Counted from the stretch's first letter, positions 24,441-32,184 are shown. The stretch: 64,000 bases of DNA from Actinocrinis sp035653575 (GCF_035653575.1 NZ_DASRBQ010000027.1:1-64000), one strand, 5' to 3'. The notes: generated from the letters alone by a model not told the origin. Numbers and translations are program-made.

Positions 24441-24619
24441 TTGCGGCCACGTCCCTTCGGGAAGGGCAGCACGAGCGCCAGGATGAAGACGGCCACCATG
24501 ATCCCGACGACCACGAGATTGGCGACGGATACCTGAATCACACCCCAATGCACGTAGTGGCCGGGGCCGTTCAGATCGACGGGCGCGGCGCCTGCCGCGG
24601 ACACCTTGCTCAACATCAT
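24437..24619 (-). CDS. Small single-helix subunit of the cytochrome b operon
   Basis: A 60-residue protein with an N-terminal polar part (LNGPGHYVHWGVIQVS), one membrane helix (VANLVVVGIMVAVFILALVLPF) and a basic end (PKGRGRK). GGAGG stands before two adjacent ATG codons; the second has the better spacing, so the true start may be 3 bp later. Its TGA overlaps the ATG of the cytochrome b gene, so it is part of the complex by position. A DevR-like box lies 69 bp upstream. I do not know a named family for it. Confidence 0.7.
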   Translation of the reverse strand: MMLSKVSAAGAAPVDLNGPGHYVHWGVIQVSVANLVVVGIMVAVFILALVLPFPKGRGRK

Positions 24620-24687
24620 GAGACCTCCATGCCGGGTGTGAGCACGCGTTTCCCGTGCATGGTCTCGCCGGGCGGGTGCTTGACTCA

Positions 24688-24701
24688 GGGCCATAAGTCC
24701 C
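24688..24701. promoter_or_regulatory. DevR/DosR-like box before the cytochrome b operon
   Basis: GGGCCATAAGTCCC fits all fixed positions and has the AT-rich centre of true DosR boxes. It is 69 bp upstream of the first gene of the operon. Confidence 0.55.
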
Positions 24702-24893
24702 GGTCCTTCGGGCCGATCAGCCCCGGAGACGGATCAGGTGCCCGGTGCTGCCGCCGCGCGGCGCGGTTGAGGGGGGACCGTGCCAGCGCGGCCCGGCGCG
24801 GTGTGCTGATCGGGCCGCCTTTGCCGAATCAGCTCGCCTTCACCGCGCTGGGCCGCGCTGCCGGTATAGCCCGGCCGCGGCCGGCGGCGCCGC

Positions 24894-24923
24894 ATCTTTG
24901 CGAGTTCTGAGCAGGTTCTGAAC
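24894..24923. repeat. 30-bp intergenic motif, copy 1
   Basis: Contains ATCTTT, then GTTCTGAGCAGGTTCTGAAC, in which GTTC and GAAC form an inverted pair and GTTCTGA is directly repeated. The second copy is 129 bp to the right. Placed in the promoter region shared by the cytochrome b and ApbE operons. Confidence 0.7.
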
Positions 24924-25022
24924 TGATTGCCGAACATGTCCGCGTCGCCGAGGACGAAACCGCCACGCCGCGTGCAGGTCGCTGTGGCGCGCAGAACGTC
25001 CGCTCAGACGGCGAGCGCCGAG

Positions 25023-25052
25023 ATCTTTACCGGTTCTGAGCAGGTTTTGAAC
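25023..25052. repeat. 30-bp intergenic motif, copy 2
   Basis: ATCTTT followed by GTTCTGAGCAGGTTTTGAAC, differing from copy 1 at one base in the 20-bp core. It ends 57 bp before the ATG of the Gly/Ser-rich membrane protein, so it could be an operator or activator site. Confidence 0.7.
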
Positions 25053-25109
25053 CGTTCACGCGCAGGCCGCGCGCGACTGTAGAAGGGAGGCCGCAGAGGA
25101 AGGTGAAGC

Positions 25110-25406
25110 ATGGATCCGAAGACGCGCAAGGCCGTGTCCGCCCGTGACGCCGGCCTGGTGCGCGTGAGCAGGGCGACCCGGCTGATCGGCGTCGCCTCGG
25201 TGGCCGGCGCCGTGATCGCGGCCGCGGGCTTCGCCCATCTGATCCCCACCCACCTGCCGCACCTCAACGTCGACAACGGCGGTGGCAGCGGGAGCGGCAG
25301 TGGCGGCAGCGGCTCTTCCAACGGCTCCGGTGGCTTGCAGGGCCCGAACAACGCGCCGGGCGGAGGAGGATCCGGGCCGTCGCAGGTACAGTCCGGCGGG
25401 TCGTGA
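25110..25406 (+). CDS. Small Gly/Ser-rich membrane-anchored protein
   Basis: A 98-residue protein: a basic start (MDPKTRKAVSARDAGLVRV), one membrane helix (about 25-47, IGVASVAGAVIAAAGFAHLI), then an extracytoplasmic tail of THLPHLNVDN followed by low-complexity Gly-Ser. GAGGAAGG precedes the ATG. The stop overlaps the ApbE start. Its place as first gene of the electron-transfer operon suggests a surface-exposed partner, possibly metal-binding through the two His of PTHLPHL. No known family. Confidence 0.72.
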   Translation: MDPKTRKAVSARDAGLVRVSRATRLIGVASVAGAVIAAAGFAHLIPTHLPHLNVDNGGGSGSGSGGSGSSNGSGGLQGPNNAPGGGGSGPSQVQSGGS

Positions 25407-26359
25407 TGACGCTGGGCATCGCCGCGGCGCGCGCGGAAGTAGCGGCGTTCGGCGGCACAGCCGTCGTGCTGACCACCGAACCGGGCGCGCTCGACGACGC
25501 GCTAGCAATCGTGCGCGAGCACATCAGGGCGGTGGACAAGGCGTGCAGCCGGTTCCGGCCGGATTCCGAACTGTGCCGGGTGAACGAGGCCGCCGGACGC
25601 CCGGTCGAGGTCAGCGCCCTGTTCGCGCGGGCGCTGGAGACCGCCCTGCGCGCGGCGGAACTGACCGACGGGGACGTTGACCCGACCTGCGGCGACGCAT
25701 TGATCGCCACCGGATACGACCGGGATTTCGACGAGCTGCGGCTCTCCGGCGTCACCGTGACCGTGCCCCGGCCGCGCCCGATCCCGGGTTGGCGGACGGT
25801 GCGCTGGGACCCGGCCAGGCGCGTGGTGACGCTCCAGCGCGGGACGCGCCTCGACTTCGGCGCGACCGCCAAGGCACTGGCCGCCGACCTGGCCGCCCGC
25901 GACGTGCACGACAAGCTGGGCGGCGGGGTGCTGGTCAGCTTCAGCGGCGACCTGTCGGTCCGCGGCCCGACGCCCGACGGCGGCTGGCGCGTGCGCGTGA
26001 CCGACGACCACCGCGGCGCGGACGACAGCCCCGGCCAGACCGTGACCGTGCGCGACGGCGGCCTGGCGACCTCCAGCACGACGGTCCGCAGGTGGAACGC
26101 CAGCGACGCGGCCTTGCACCACATCATCCACCCGCGCACCGGGCTGCCGGCCCAAGCCGGCTGGCGCACCGTCAGCGTCGCCGCGATCGACTGCGTCACG
26201 GCCAACACCGCGGCGACCGCGGCGATCGTGCGCGGCGAATCAGCACCCGGATGGCTGGCCGCGCACGGATTGCCCGCCCGGCTGGTGCGCGCCGACGGGA
26301 CCGTGGTCACCATCGCCTCCTGGCCAGCCGACCCAGACTCCGGCGGCGGCGCGTCATGA
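25403..26359 (+). CDS. apbE: FAD:protein FMN transferase (ApbE)
   Basis: Attaches FMN to Thr/Ser of extracytoplasmic flavoproteins. The 318-residue protein has the ApbE landmarks: CSRFRPDSELCRVNEAAG, VDPTCGDALIATGYD, LDFGATAKALAADLAA (metal/FAD site), GVLVSFSGDLSVRG, GLATSSTTVRRW and HHIIHPRTGLPA. No signal peptide is visible, so it may act inside the cell like some actinobacterial members. The start is GTG or the ATG right behind it. It overlaps both neighbours, so it is firmly in the operon. No FMN-binding (NqrC/RnfG-like) domain protein is found in the window to serve as its substrate. Confidence 0.92.
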   Translation: MMTLGIAAARAEVAAFGGTAVVLTTEPGALDDALAIVREHIRAVDKACSRFRPDSELCRVNEAAGRPVEVSALFARALETALRAAELTDGDVDPTCGDALIATGYDRDFDELRLSGVTVTVPRPRPIPGWRTVRWDPARRVVTLQRGTRLDFGATAKALAADLAARDVHDKLGGGVLVSFSGDLSVRGPTPDGGWRVRVTDDHRGADDSPGQTVTVRDGGLATSSTTVRRWNASDAALHHIIHPRTGLPAQAGWRTVSVAAIDCVTANTAATAAIVRGESAPGWLAAHGLPARLVRADGTVVTIASWPADPDSGGGAS

Positions 26360-27456
26360 CCAGCGCGTCGACCGTGATCACGTCCACCACGCCGCTCTGG
26401 TACGCGACCCGCGCCACGGGCGTGGTCGCGCTGGTGCTGCTGACCATGAGCCTGGTGCTCGGCATCCTGATCACCGTCCGTTTCGCCACCGAGCGCTGGC
26501 CCCGGTTCGTCACCATCGGCATCCACCGCAATCTCTCCCTGCTGGTACTCGCCTTCCTCACGGTGCACATCGGCACCGCGCTGCTCGACTCCTACGCCCC
26601 GGTCGGCTGGCCTTCCCTGGTCATCCCATTCGTGTCCGCATACCGGCCGCTATGGCTCGGACTGGGCACGGTCGCCTTCGATCTGCTGCTGGCGCTGACC
26701 ATCACCAGCCTTCTGCGTTCCCGCGTGGGGCACCGCGCCTGGCGTGCCGTGCATTGGGCGGCCTATGCCTGCTGGCCGCTGGCTGTCGTGCACGGGTTCG
26801 GCACCGGCACGGATCCCAAGGCTCCGGCGATCCTCGGTCTCACCGTCGTGTGCGTCGCCGCGGTCGTCGTAGCGGCCGCCTGGCGCCTGGTCTCTGGCTG
26901 GCCCGTGCATCGCGGACTGCGGCTGACCGCGGGCGCCGCCAGCGCCGTGGCGCTCATCGCGGCGACGGCGTGGACGGCGTCCGGTCCGCTCAAATCCGAC
27001 TGGGCGGCGCGCGCCGGCACCCCGCCCGCGCTGCTCGCCCGCGCGAACGGCGCCGCGACGGCCAACGGGGCCGCCGGCCCGGTCACCGCGCTGCCGGCGC
27101 TGCCGCTGACCACGACCATCACCGGATCGATCAACACGGCCACGACGGCCTCCGGCCAAAGCTCGGTCACCATCGCCGGGACCGGAAGCAGCGCGGTGGC
27201 CTTCCAAGTCGTCATCACCGGGCCGGCGCTGCCCGGCGGCGGTGTGCAGATGTCCTCCAGCCGGGTCACCTTCGGCCCGAGCGGACAACCCGGCCGCTAC
27301 AGCGGCGCGGTCACCGGATTGAACGGCTCTGACATCACCGCGTCGGTCACCGACCAGACCGGCGCGGCGATCCGGCTGACCCTCAACCTCACCATCAACG
27401 GACAGTCGGTGACCGGCACGCTCAACGCCGCCGCGCGATCTGGGAGCGACGAGTGA
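26356..27456 (+). CDS. Ferric-reductase-like heme b membrane protein with extracytoplasmic beta domain
   Basis: A 366-residue protein. Six helices cover residues 15-245; His57/His71 (IGIHRNLSLLVLAFLTVHIG) and His133/His146 (AVHWAAYACWPLAVVHGF) are the two ligand pairs for two b hemes in the ferric reductase/NOX fold. There is no FAD/NADPH domain. Instead a 100-residue Thr/Ser/Gly-rich beta-type domain follows (TTTITGSINTATTASGQSS to the end), which should face outside. A TDQTGAA stretch near residue 335 loosely resembles a flavinylation motif. Electrons likely come from the NuoF-like protein and ferredoxin encoded next. Confidence 0.83.
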   Translation: MTSASTVITSTTPLWYATRATGVVALVLLTMSLVLGILITVRFATERWPRFVTIGIHRNLSLLVLAFLTVHIGTALLDSYAPVGWPSLVIPFVSAYRPLWLGLGTVAFDLLLALTITSLLRSRVGHRAWRAVHWAAYACWPLAVVHGFGTGTDPKAPAILGLTVVCVAAVVVAAAWRLVSGWPVHRGLRLTAGAASAVALIAATAWTASGPLKSDWAARAGTPPALLARANGAATANGAAGPVTALPALPLTTTITGSINTATTASGQSSVTIAGTGSSAVAFQVVITGPALPGGGVQMSSSRVTFGPSGQPGRYSGAVTGLNGSDITASVTDQTGAAIRLTLNLTINGQSVTGTLNAAARSGSDE

Positions 27457-28814
27457 CGCAAGCGAACAGCACCCGGTGGGAGCCGCAGGCCGCGCGACAG
27501 TACGGCGCCGGCCCCGGAGCCGATGTCAACGCAGGTCAGGCCACTGAGTCGGACCAGCGGCTGCTGGGCGGACCGGCCGACCTCGCGGGGCATGTGCGCT
27601 GGCATGGACCGCTGCCCGACTACGACGCGGCGACGATCCTGGACGCGGTCGAGCGCTCCGGCCTGACCGGCCGTGGCGGGGCCGCGTTCCCGACCGGCCG
27701 CAAGATGCGCGCCGTCGCTGACGCGGCGCGCGCTCGCCGGTCCGCCAGGCAACGCGGCACCGTGCTCGTCGCCAACGGCTGCGAAGGCGAACCGGCCAGC
27801 GCCAAGGACCGCACCCTGCTCACCCGCGCGCCGCACCTCGTGCTCGACGGAATCACTGCCGCCGCGCGGGCGGTCGGTGCCGAGCGTGTGCACCTGTGCT
27901 TGCACGAGAACGACGACGCGACCATTCAAGCGGTGCGGCGCGCCCTCGACGAGCGCCGCGGCGCCCGGGCGCAGACAGCTGACGTAGAGATCACACGGGT
28001 CCCCGAGCGATACGTCGCCAGTGAGGAGACCTCACTGATCCAGCTGATCGACGGCGGACCGGCGCTGCCGCGCTTCACCCCGCCGCGGCCCTTCGAGCGG
28101 GGCGTCGACGGCCGACCGACCCTCGTGGACAACGTCGAGACGCTCGCGCACACCGCCCTGATCGCACGACACGGCCCCGCCTGGTTTCGCGCGACGGGAA
28201 CCCCGAACGCCCCAGGCACCGCGCTGGTCACCGTCACGGGAGCGGTCAACCGGCCCGGCGTCTACGAGATTGCGCTCGGCATCACCGGCGCCGAACTGCT
28301 GGCCACGGCCGGAGGAAGCAGGCAGCCGATACAGGCCGTGCTTGCCGGCGGATACTTCGGGGCCTGGCTCCCTGAACAGCGCTTCCACAGTGCCCGCATT
28401 ACGGCGCCGGACCTGCTCGCAGCCGGAGCGGCGATGGGCGCCGGGATCTTCGTCGCGCTGCCCGGTGAGTCCTGCGCACTGGCCGAAACCGCGCGTGTCG
28501 CCCGCTACCTGGCCGAGCAGAGCGCAGGACAGTGCGGCCCGTGCATCAACGGACTGCCCGCACTGGCGCAGGCGCTCGAGGCGCTGGCGGCGCGCGGTGA
28601 CCGGCGCGCCCCGGAGTACATCAAGAACCTGACTCCCTACGTCGCAGGGCGCGGCGCCTGCCGTCATCCCGACGGCGCGACCCGTTTGATCGCCAGCGCG
28701 CTCTCGGTGTTCGCCGCCGATGTCCGCACGCACTTGCATCGCGGACCGTGCACAGGCGCCCGGCGCGCTCCCATCCTTCCGCTGCCCGCCGCGACTGTTG
28801 GGGTCTACCGATGA
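27453..28814 (+). CDS. NuoF-like NADH:acceptor oxidoreductase (51-kDa subunit family)
   Basis: A 453-residue protein with the NADH site SGLTGRGGAAFPTGRKM, the FMN-binding ANGCEGEPASAKDR and RYVASEETSLIQLIDGGPALPRF, an SLBB segment (GTALVTVTGAVNRPGVYEIALG) and the C-terminal iron-sulfur region QCGPCINGLPAL plus GRGACRHPDG. In NuoF the cluster uses four Cys starting with ESC; here that first Cys is Ala (QSAGQCGPC), leaving three. The product would oxidise NADH in the cytosol and pass electrons to the ferredoxin encoded immediately after. ATG overlaps the stop of the heme b protein. Confidence 0.88.
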   Translation: MTQANSTRWEPQAARQYGAGPGADVNAGQATESDQRLLGGPADLAGHVRWHGPLPDYDAATILDAVERSGLTGRGGAAFPTGRKMRAVADAARARRSARQRGTVLVANGCEGEPASAKDRTLLTRAPHLVLDGITAAARAVGAERVHLCLHENDDATIQAVRRALDERRGARAQTADVEITRVPERYVASEETSLIQLIDGGPALPRFTPPRPFERGVDGRPTLVDNVETLAHTALIARHGPAWFRATGTPNAPGTALVTVTGAVNRPGVYEIALGITGAELLATAGGSRQPIQAVLAGGYFGAWLPEQRFHSARITAPDLLAAGAAMGAGIFVALPGESCALAETARVARYLAEQSAGQCGPCINGLPALAQALEALAARGDRRAPEYIKNLTPYVAGRGACRHPDGATRLIASALSVFAADVRTHLHRGPCTGARRAPILPLPAATVGVYR

Positions 28815-29041
28815 CCGCCATCACGAGCACGACGCGACTGCGCGTGAACCCGATCGCCTGCAAGGCACATGGCGTCTGCATCGAAATGCTGCCCGAGCTC
28901 ATCGGCCGCGACCCGTGGGGCTATCCCGTCGTGTCCGAGCAGCCAGTCCCCGACCGCTTGCTCGCCTTGGCGAAGCGCACGGTCGAGGCCTGCCCCACGC
29001 TTGCGTTGCTGCTCACCGACTCCACGGCCGGGCGGCGCTGA
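28811..29041 (+). CDS. Single-cluster ferredoxin, probably [3Fe-4S]
   Basis: A 76-residue protein with VNPIACKAHGVCIEMLPELIG and VEACPTLALLL: Cys17, Cys23 and Cys61. The CxxxxxC...CP pattern with the middle Cys missing is typical for [3Fe-4S] ferredoxins that serve cytochromes P450 and other actinobacterial oxidoreductases. The ATG overlaps the stop of the NuoF-like gene, closing the operon. It is the obvious electron acceptor or donor for that protein. Confidence 0.85.
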   Translation: MTAITSTTRLRVNPIACKAHGVCIEMLPELIGRDPWGYPVVSEQPVPDRLLALAKRTVEACPTLALLLTDSTAGRR

Positions 29042-29056
29042 CGCGCTGCGCGCCGC

Positions 29057-29104
29057 GTCTGATACTCGCCGCGTCCGATACTTGCTGGGTCTGATATTCA
29101 CGGC
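29057..29104. repeat. Three 16-bp tandem repeats
   Basis: GTCTGATACTCGCCGC, GTCCGATACTTGCTGG and GTCTGATATTCACGGC lie head to tail just after the ferredoxin gene, between convergent genes. The first nine bases are best conserved. No hairpin or U-tract is seen. Confidence 0.7.
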
Positions 29105-29122
29105 CTCCCGGGCGCGGCGCGA

Positions 29123-29488
29123 TCAGACGCGCTTGGCGTAGTCCGCGAATCCCTGCCAGTCCACGACGACGCACGGCTCGTCGCTGGTGATCCAAGCGTC
29201 GTGGCCGGGTGGGATGTGCGCGTAGTCGCCGGTGCCGAAGTCGAACTCCTCGCCGTCGTCCATCCGCACGTGCATCCGGCCCGATATGCAATAGCCGGTG
29301 TGCTCTGCTTGGCAGCTCTCCGTGCCTGCGATCGGCTTGACGTGCTGCGACCAGCGCCAGCCGGGCTCGAAGGTGGCCAGGCCCACCGGGCCGGCTTCCG
29401 TGTTGACCAGTTCCAGGCGGCCCATGCCGTCCTCGAAGAGCCGGGTCTCGTCCGCCTTGTCGAAGTTCTTGTGCTCGACGCCCGTCAT
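29123..29488 (-). CDS. Cupin-domain protein
   Basis: A 121-residue single cupin barrel. Motif 1 region reads WRWSQHVKPIAGTESCQAEHTGYCISGRMHVRMDDG and motif 2 YAHIPPGHDAWITSDEPCVVVDW, giving His residues for one metal. The ATG is chosen for the GGAGGGAGAAGAGGG just upstream. Small cupins of this form are often linked to oxidative or metal stress; substrate unknown. It stands alone, convergent with the ferredoxin operon. Confidence 0.8.
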   Translation of the reverse strand: MTGVEHKNFDKADETRLFEDGMGRLELVNTEAGPVGLATFEPGWRWSQHVKPIAGTESCQAEHTGYCISGRMHVRMDDGEEFDFGTGDYAHIPPGHDAWITSDEPCVVVDWQGFADYAKRV

Positions 29489-29658
29489 CCCTCTTCTCCC
29501 TCCTTGCGTCTGGCACCGGCGGCCCGCCGACGACGTTGCACGGGCCGCCCGCTCTGTCAACTCAAGACCTGTAGTCCGGCGGTGTCACTACGGCATCCGG
29601 GGCATAGCTCGGGCCTGGCGCGCAGCGCCGGATGTCGGTGCCGCAGGCGCGCGTCAGG

Positions 29659-30954
29659 TCACCCGGTGGCGAGCCATGTGCCGCGTCCCTGGTCGGCGGC
29701 GGTCAGCGCCAGGGCGAGCAGCAGTGCCGCCGCGGCCGCGATCGGCGCGAGCAGGAACGCCCCGCTGCTGCCGCCGCCTTGGGCCAGATAACCGGCCAGC
29801 GCCTGGCCGCCCGCCGTGCCGAGTGGGCCTCCCGCGCAGAGGATCGTCATCGCGGAGGCCGTGCGATCGGGCGGCGCGATCCGCTCGGTGAGGGTGTACA
29901 AGGTGATCATGTACGGCGCGACCGTGATACTCGCCATCGCCACGGCGGGAACGACGGCGTGCAGCCGGTCGCCGACGTAGAGGGCAAGCATGCCGGCCAC
30001 GAGTGCGGCGGCGAAAGCCGGATACCGGTGGCGCGTCGCGAATCCGCGCGGCAACCACGCGCACGCCGCACCGGCCAGGGCGCTTCCGGCACCGAAGATC
30101 GCATAGATCAGTCCGGCGGCACCGGGACGACCGATGCTGTGCGCGTACGCGGTCACGCCCGTCTGCACCGCGCCGAACACGGCGCCGATGGCGGCCATCG
30201 CGAAGAACATCGCGACCAGCGCCCGCCGTGGCAGCCGAGCCTGGGGTTCGGTGTGTGATGACCGCTCAATCGGACTGCGGTCGGTGTAGAGCATTGCGAA
30301 AGGCAGCGCCGCCACGCACAGCAGCACGATGCTCGCGGCGATCGGCGCTATCGGCCCGAGGGAGGTCGCGATCGGTGCCAGCAGCCCGACGAGCGTCGGC
30401 CCGGCGACGAAGCTGGTCTCGTCGGCGGCCGCCTCGTACGCCATCGCGGAGGGCAACAGCGATGGCAGAGCGCGGACTTGCGCCAGCCGCGACCAGTACA
30501 CCCGCACCAGCACGCCGACGGGAGGCTGGGTCAACCCGACCAGCGCCGCTGCCGCGAGCAACTCGGTGCGAGCGGCCCGGCTCGCCGCGATCAGGAAGAG
30601 CAGCGCGGCGATATTGGCAAGCGTGCTGACCGCGGCGATCCTGCGATGACCGTACCGGTCAGCCAGAGCGCCGACGACCGGTGCCCCGGCTGAGCCGCAG
30701 AGCCCCTGCGCGGCGGCGGCAAGTCCCGCGAAGGCATAGCTCCCGGTGACGGTCTGCACGAGGATGAGCGTCGCGAGCGACGACATGGCGTAGGGGAGCC
30801 TCGCCAACAGGCTCAGCGGGAAGAAACCAACGCCGGCAGTCTGCACAAGACGGCGGTAAGACAACGCGTCTCCATCGGGTACGTCGAAGGGACGCGCTAC
30901 CCAGCCACCGGCGCGTTGACGATCCCGATTCTGCTTTTGATCGTACAACGGCAC
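29659..30954 (-). CDS. Major facilitator superfamily transporter
   Basis: A 431-residue protein with about twelve hydrophobic helices. The loop 2-3 motif appears as GALADRYGHRRIAAV, the MFS signature. Helix 4 region VGLTQPPVGVLVRVYWSRL and the symmetrical second half (GRPGAAGLIYAIFGAGSALAGAACAW) fit drug/sugar exporters. The start is uncertain: GTG at the given end gives 31 extra residues, while a TTG at about 30861 (LSYRRLVQTAG) has a GGAG ribosome site and sits closer to the first helix. Substrate unknown. It is divergent from the thioesterase gene, 49 bp apart. Confidence 0.82.
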   Translation of the reverse strand: MPLYDQKQNRDRQRAGGWVARPFDVPDGDALSYRRLVQTAGVGFFPLSLLARLPYAMSSLATLILVQTVTGSYAFAGLAAAAQGLCGSAGAPVVGALADRYGHRRIAAVSTLANIAALLFLIAASRAARTELLAAAALVGLTQPPVGVLVRVYWSRLAQVRALPSLLPSAMAYEAAADETSFVAGPTLVGLLAPIATSLGPIAPIAASIVLLCVAALPFAMLYTDRSPIERSSHTEPQARLPRRALVAMFFAMAAIGAVFGAVQTGVTAYAHSIGRPGAAGLIYAIFGAGSALAGAACAWLPRGFATRHRYPAFAAALVAGMLALYVGDRLHAVVPAVAMASITVAPYMITLYTLTERIAPPDRTASAMTILCAGGPLGTAGGQALAGYLAQGGGSSGAFLLAPIAAAAALLLALALTAADQGRGTWLATG

Positions 30955-31003
30955 GTCGGCGTCGACTAACCGCCGAGACGCCTGCGGTTCGCACTAGTGC
31001 GGG

Positions 31004-31645
31004 GTGGAAACGACAACACTGACAAGGCCCTACACCTTCGATGGACACCCTCTGATGAGCACGCAGCAGCCTGAGGCGCGCCGCACGGCGCCCGGTGACC
31101 CCGCGCCAGCGCGAGACACAGCGTCAGCGCAAGACACGGCGTCAGCACAAGACACACTGCGCACCAAGCCGTTCGACGGTCCGGTCGTTGCGCAGGCGGT
31201 CTACCGCAGCCGGGTCGACTGGATGGACACCGACGCCGCGGGCCACCACCACAACACCTCCATCACGCGCTTCGTCGAGGCGGCGGAAGCGACGCTCATG
31301 CGCGAGCGCGGCCTGCTGGAGTACTTCGGCGCGGCGCCGCGCGTGCGCTTCGAGGTCGATTTCACCGCGCCGCTCTGGTTCGACCAGGAGGTGACGACCA
31401 CGCTGGTCCTCGAGCGGATCGGCGATTCCTCGCTGGCCTTCCGCTTCGAGGTCTGGGGCGAACAGGACGAGACGGCCCCGCGCCGCCTCGCCGCGCGCGG
31501 CCGCTACGTCACCGTGCACGTTCCGAGGGACAGCCGGCGAAGCGCGCCGTGGCCCGAGGAATGGCGCAACCGGCTGAGCGCTCGCACCGACGGGAACCCG
31601 ATCGTCGGCGGCGCCCTTGCCCACAGGCCGGAACCGGCCGAGTAA
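31004..31645 (+). CDS. 4HBT-superfamily acyl-CoA thioesterase
   Basis: A 213-residue protein whose C-terminal 150 residues are a hotdog fold: VYRSRVDWMDTDAAGHHHNTSITRFVEAAEATLMRERGL gives the catalytic Asp of the 4-hydroxybenzoyl-CoA thioesterase class. The first 55 residues include a (DTASAQ)2 repeat encoded by 18-bp units. An internal ATG at 31055 is an alternative start. Neither start has a good ribosome site. It precedes the MarR gene by 46 bp and may be regulated by it. Confidence 0.78.
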   Translation: METTTLTRPYTFDGHPLMSTQQPEARRTAPGDPAPARDTASAQDTASAQDTLRTKPFDGPVVAQAVYRSRVDWMDTDAAGHHHNTSITRFVEAAEATLMRERGLLEYFGAAPRVRFEVDFTAPLWFDQEVTTTLVLERIGDSSLAFRFEVWGEQDETAPRRLAARGRYVTVHVPRDSRRSAPWPEEWRNRLSARTDGNPIVGGALAHRPEPAE

Positions 31646-31691
31646 CCCGCGCCGGGACGGTTTTTGGCAACCCAGGTGTCATGATGGCAGG

Positions 31692-32156
31692 GTGAACGAT
31701 CCGACTGCCGCCCCCGACCTGGCCGACCGGCTCGCCGAGGTCTACGACCTCGTCGGCCCGCTCTACCGGCGCGCCCAGCGAAGAGTGGAGCTCGACGTGC
31801 CGGCCGAGGGCCTGTCGGTCGGGGTTCGCGCGGTGCTGAGCATGCTGTACCGGCACGGCCCGATGACGGTGCCGCAGATGGGCCGCGCCCAGGCGATCAG
31901 CCGGCAGTTCGTGCAGCGGATGGTCAACGAGGCCGCCGCGCGCGGGCTGGTCGAGTCTTTCGCGAATCCGGCGCACAAGAAGTCCTCGCTCATCCGGCTG
32001 ACCGAGCTGGGCTGCTCCGCCATCGACGCCGTGCTCGCCCGCGAGGCCGAAAACCTGCGGCGCGTCGGCGAGCACATCAGCGAGGACGACATCGACGCGT
32101 GCCTGCGCGTGCTGTCGACGCTGCTCGCAGGGCTCGACGACGTCGACGTGGACTGA
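31692..32156 (+). CDS. MarR family regulator
   Basis: A 154-residue winged-helix protein: LSVGVRAVLSMLYRHGPMTVPQMGRAQAISRQFVQRMVNEAAARGLVESFANPAHKKSSLIRLTELG is the MarR DNA-binding core with wing. GTG is used as start; no clear ribosome site, so leaderless translation is possible. It follows the thioesterase gene, which is its likely target. It ends at a bidirectional stem-loop. Confidence 0.87.
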   Translation: MNDPTAAPDLADRLAEVYDLVGPLYRRAQRRVELDVPAEGLSVGVRAVLSMLYRHGPMTVPQMGRAQAISRQFVQRMVNEAAARGLVESFANPAHKKSSLIRLTELGCSAIDAVLAREAENLRRVGEHISEDDIDACLRVLSTLLAGLDDVDVD

Positions 32157-32184
32157 CCCGCGCGTGCGCTCTGCCATATGACGC

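Noticed and set aside
22708..24450. A 580-codon open frame that would fuse both cytochrome b genes
   Set aside because: Its first 267 codons lie in the wrong frame of the cytochrome b N-terminal gene; the heme ligands are in the other frame, and an ATGA overlap separates two genes.
24694..25109. Short minus-strand frames (for example 24734-24937) as genes
   Set aside because: No ribosome site, Arg/Pro-rich composition, and they cover the repeated promoter motif.
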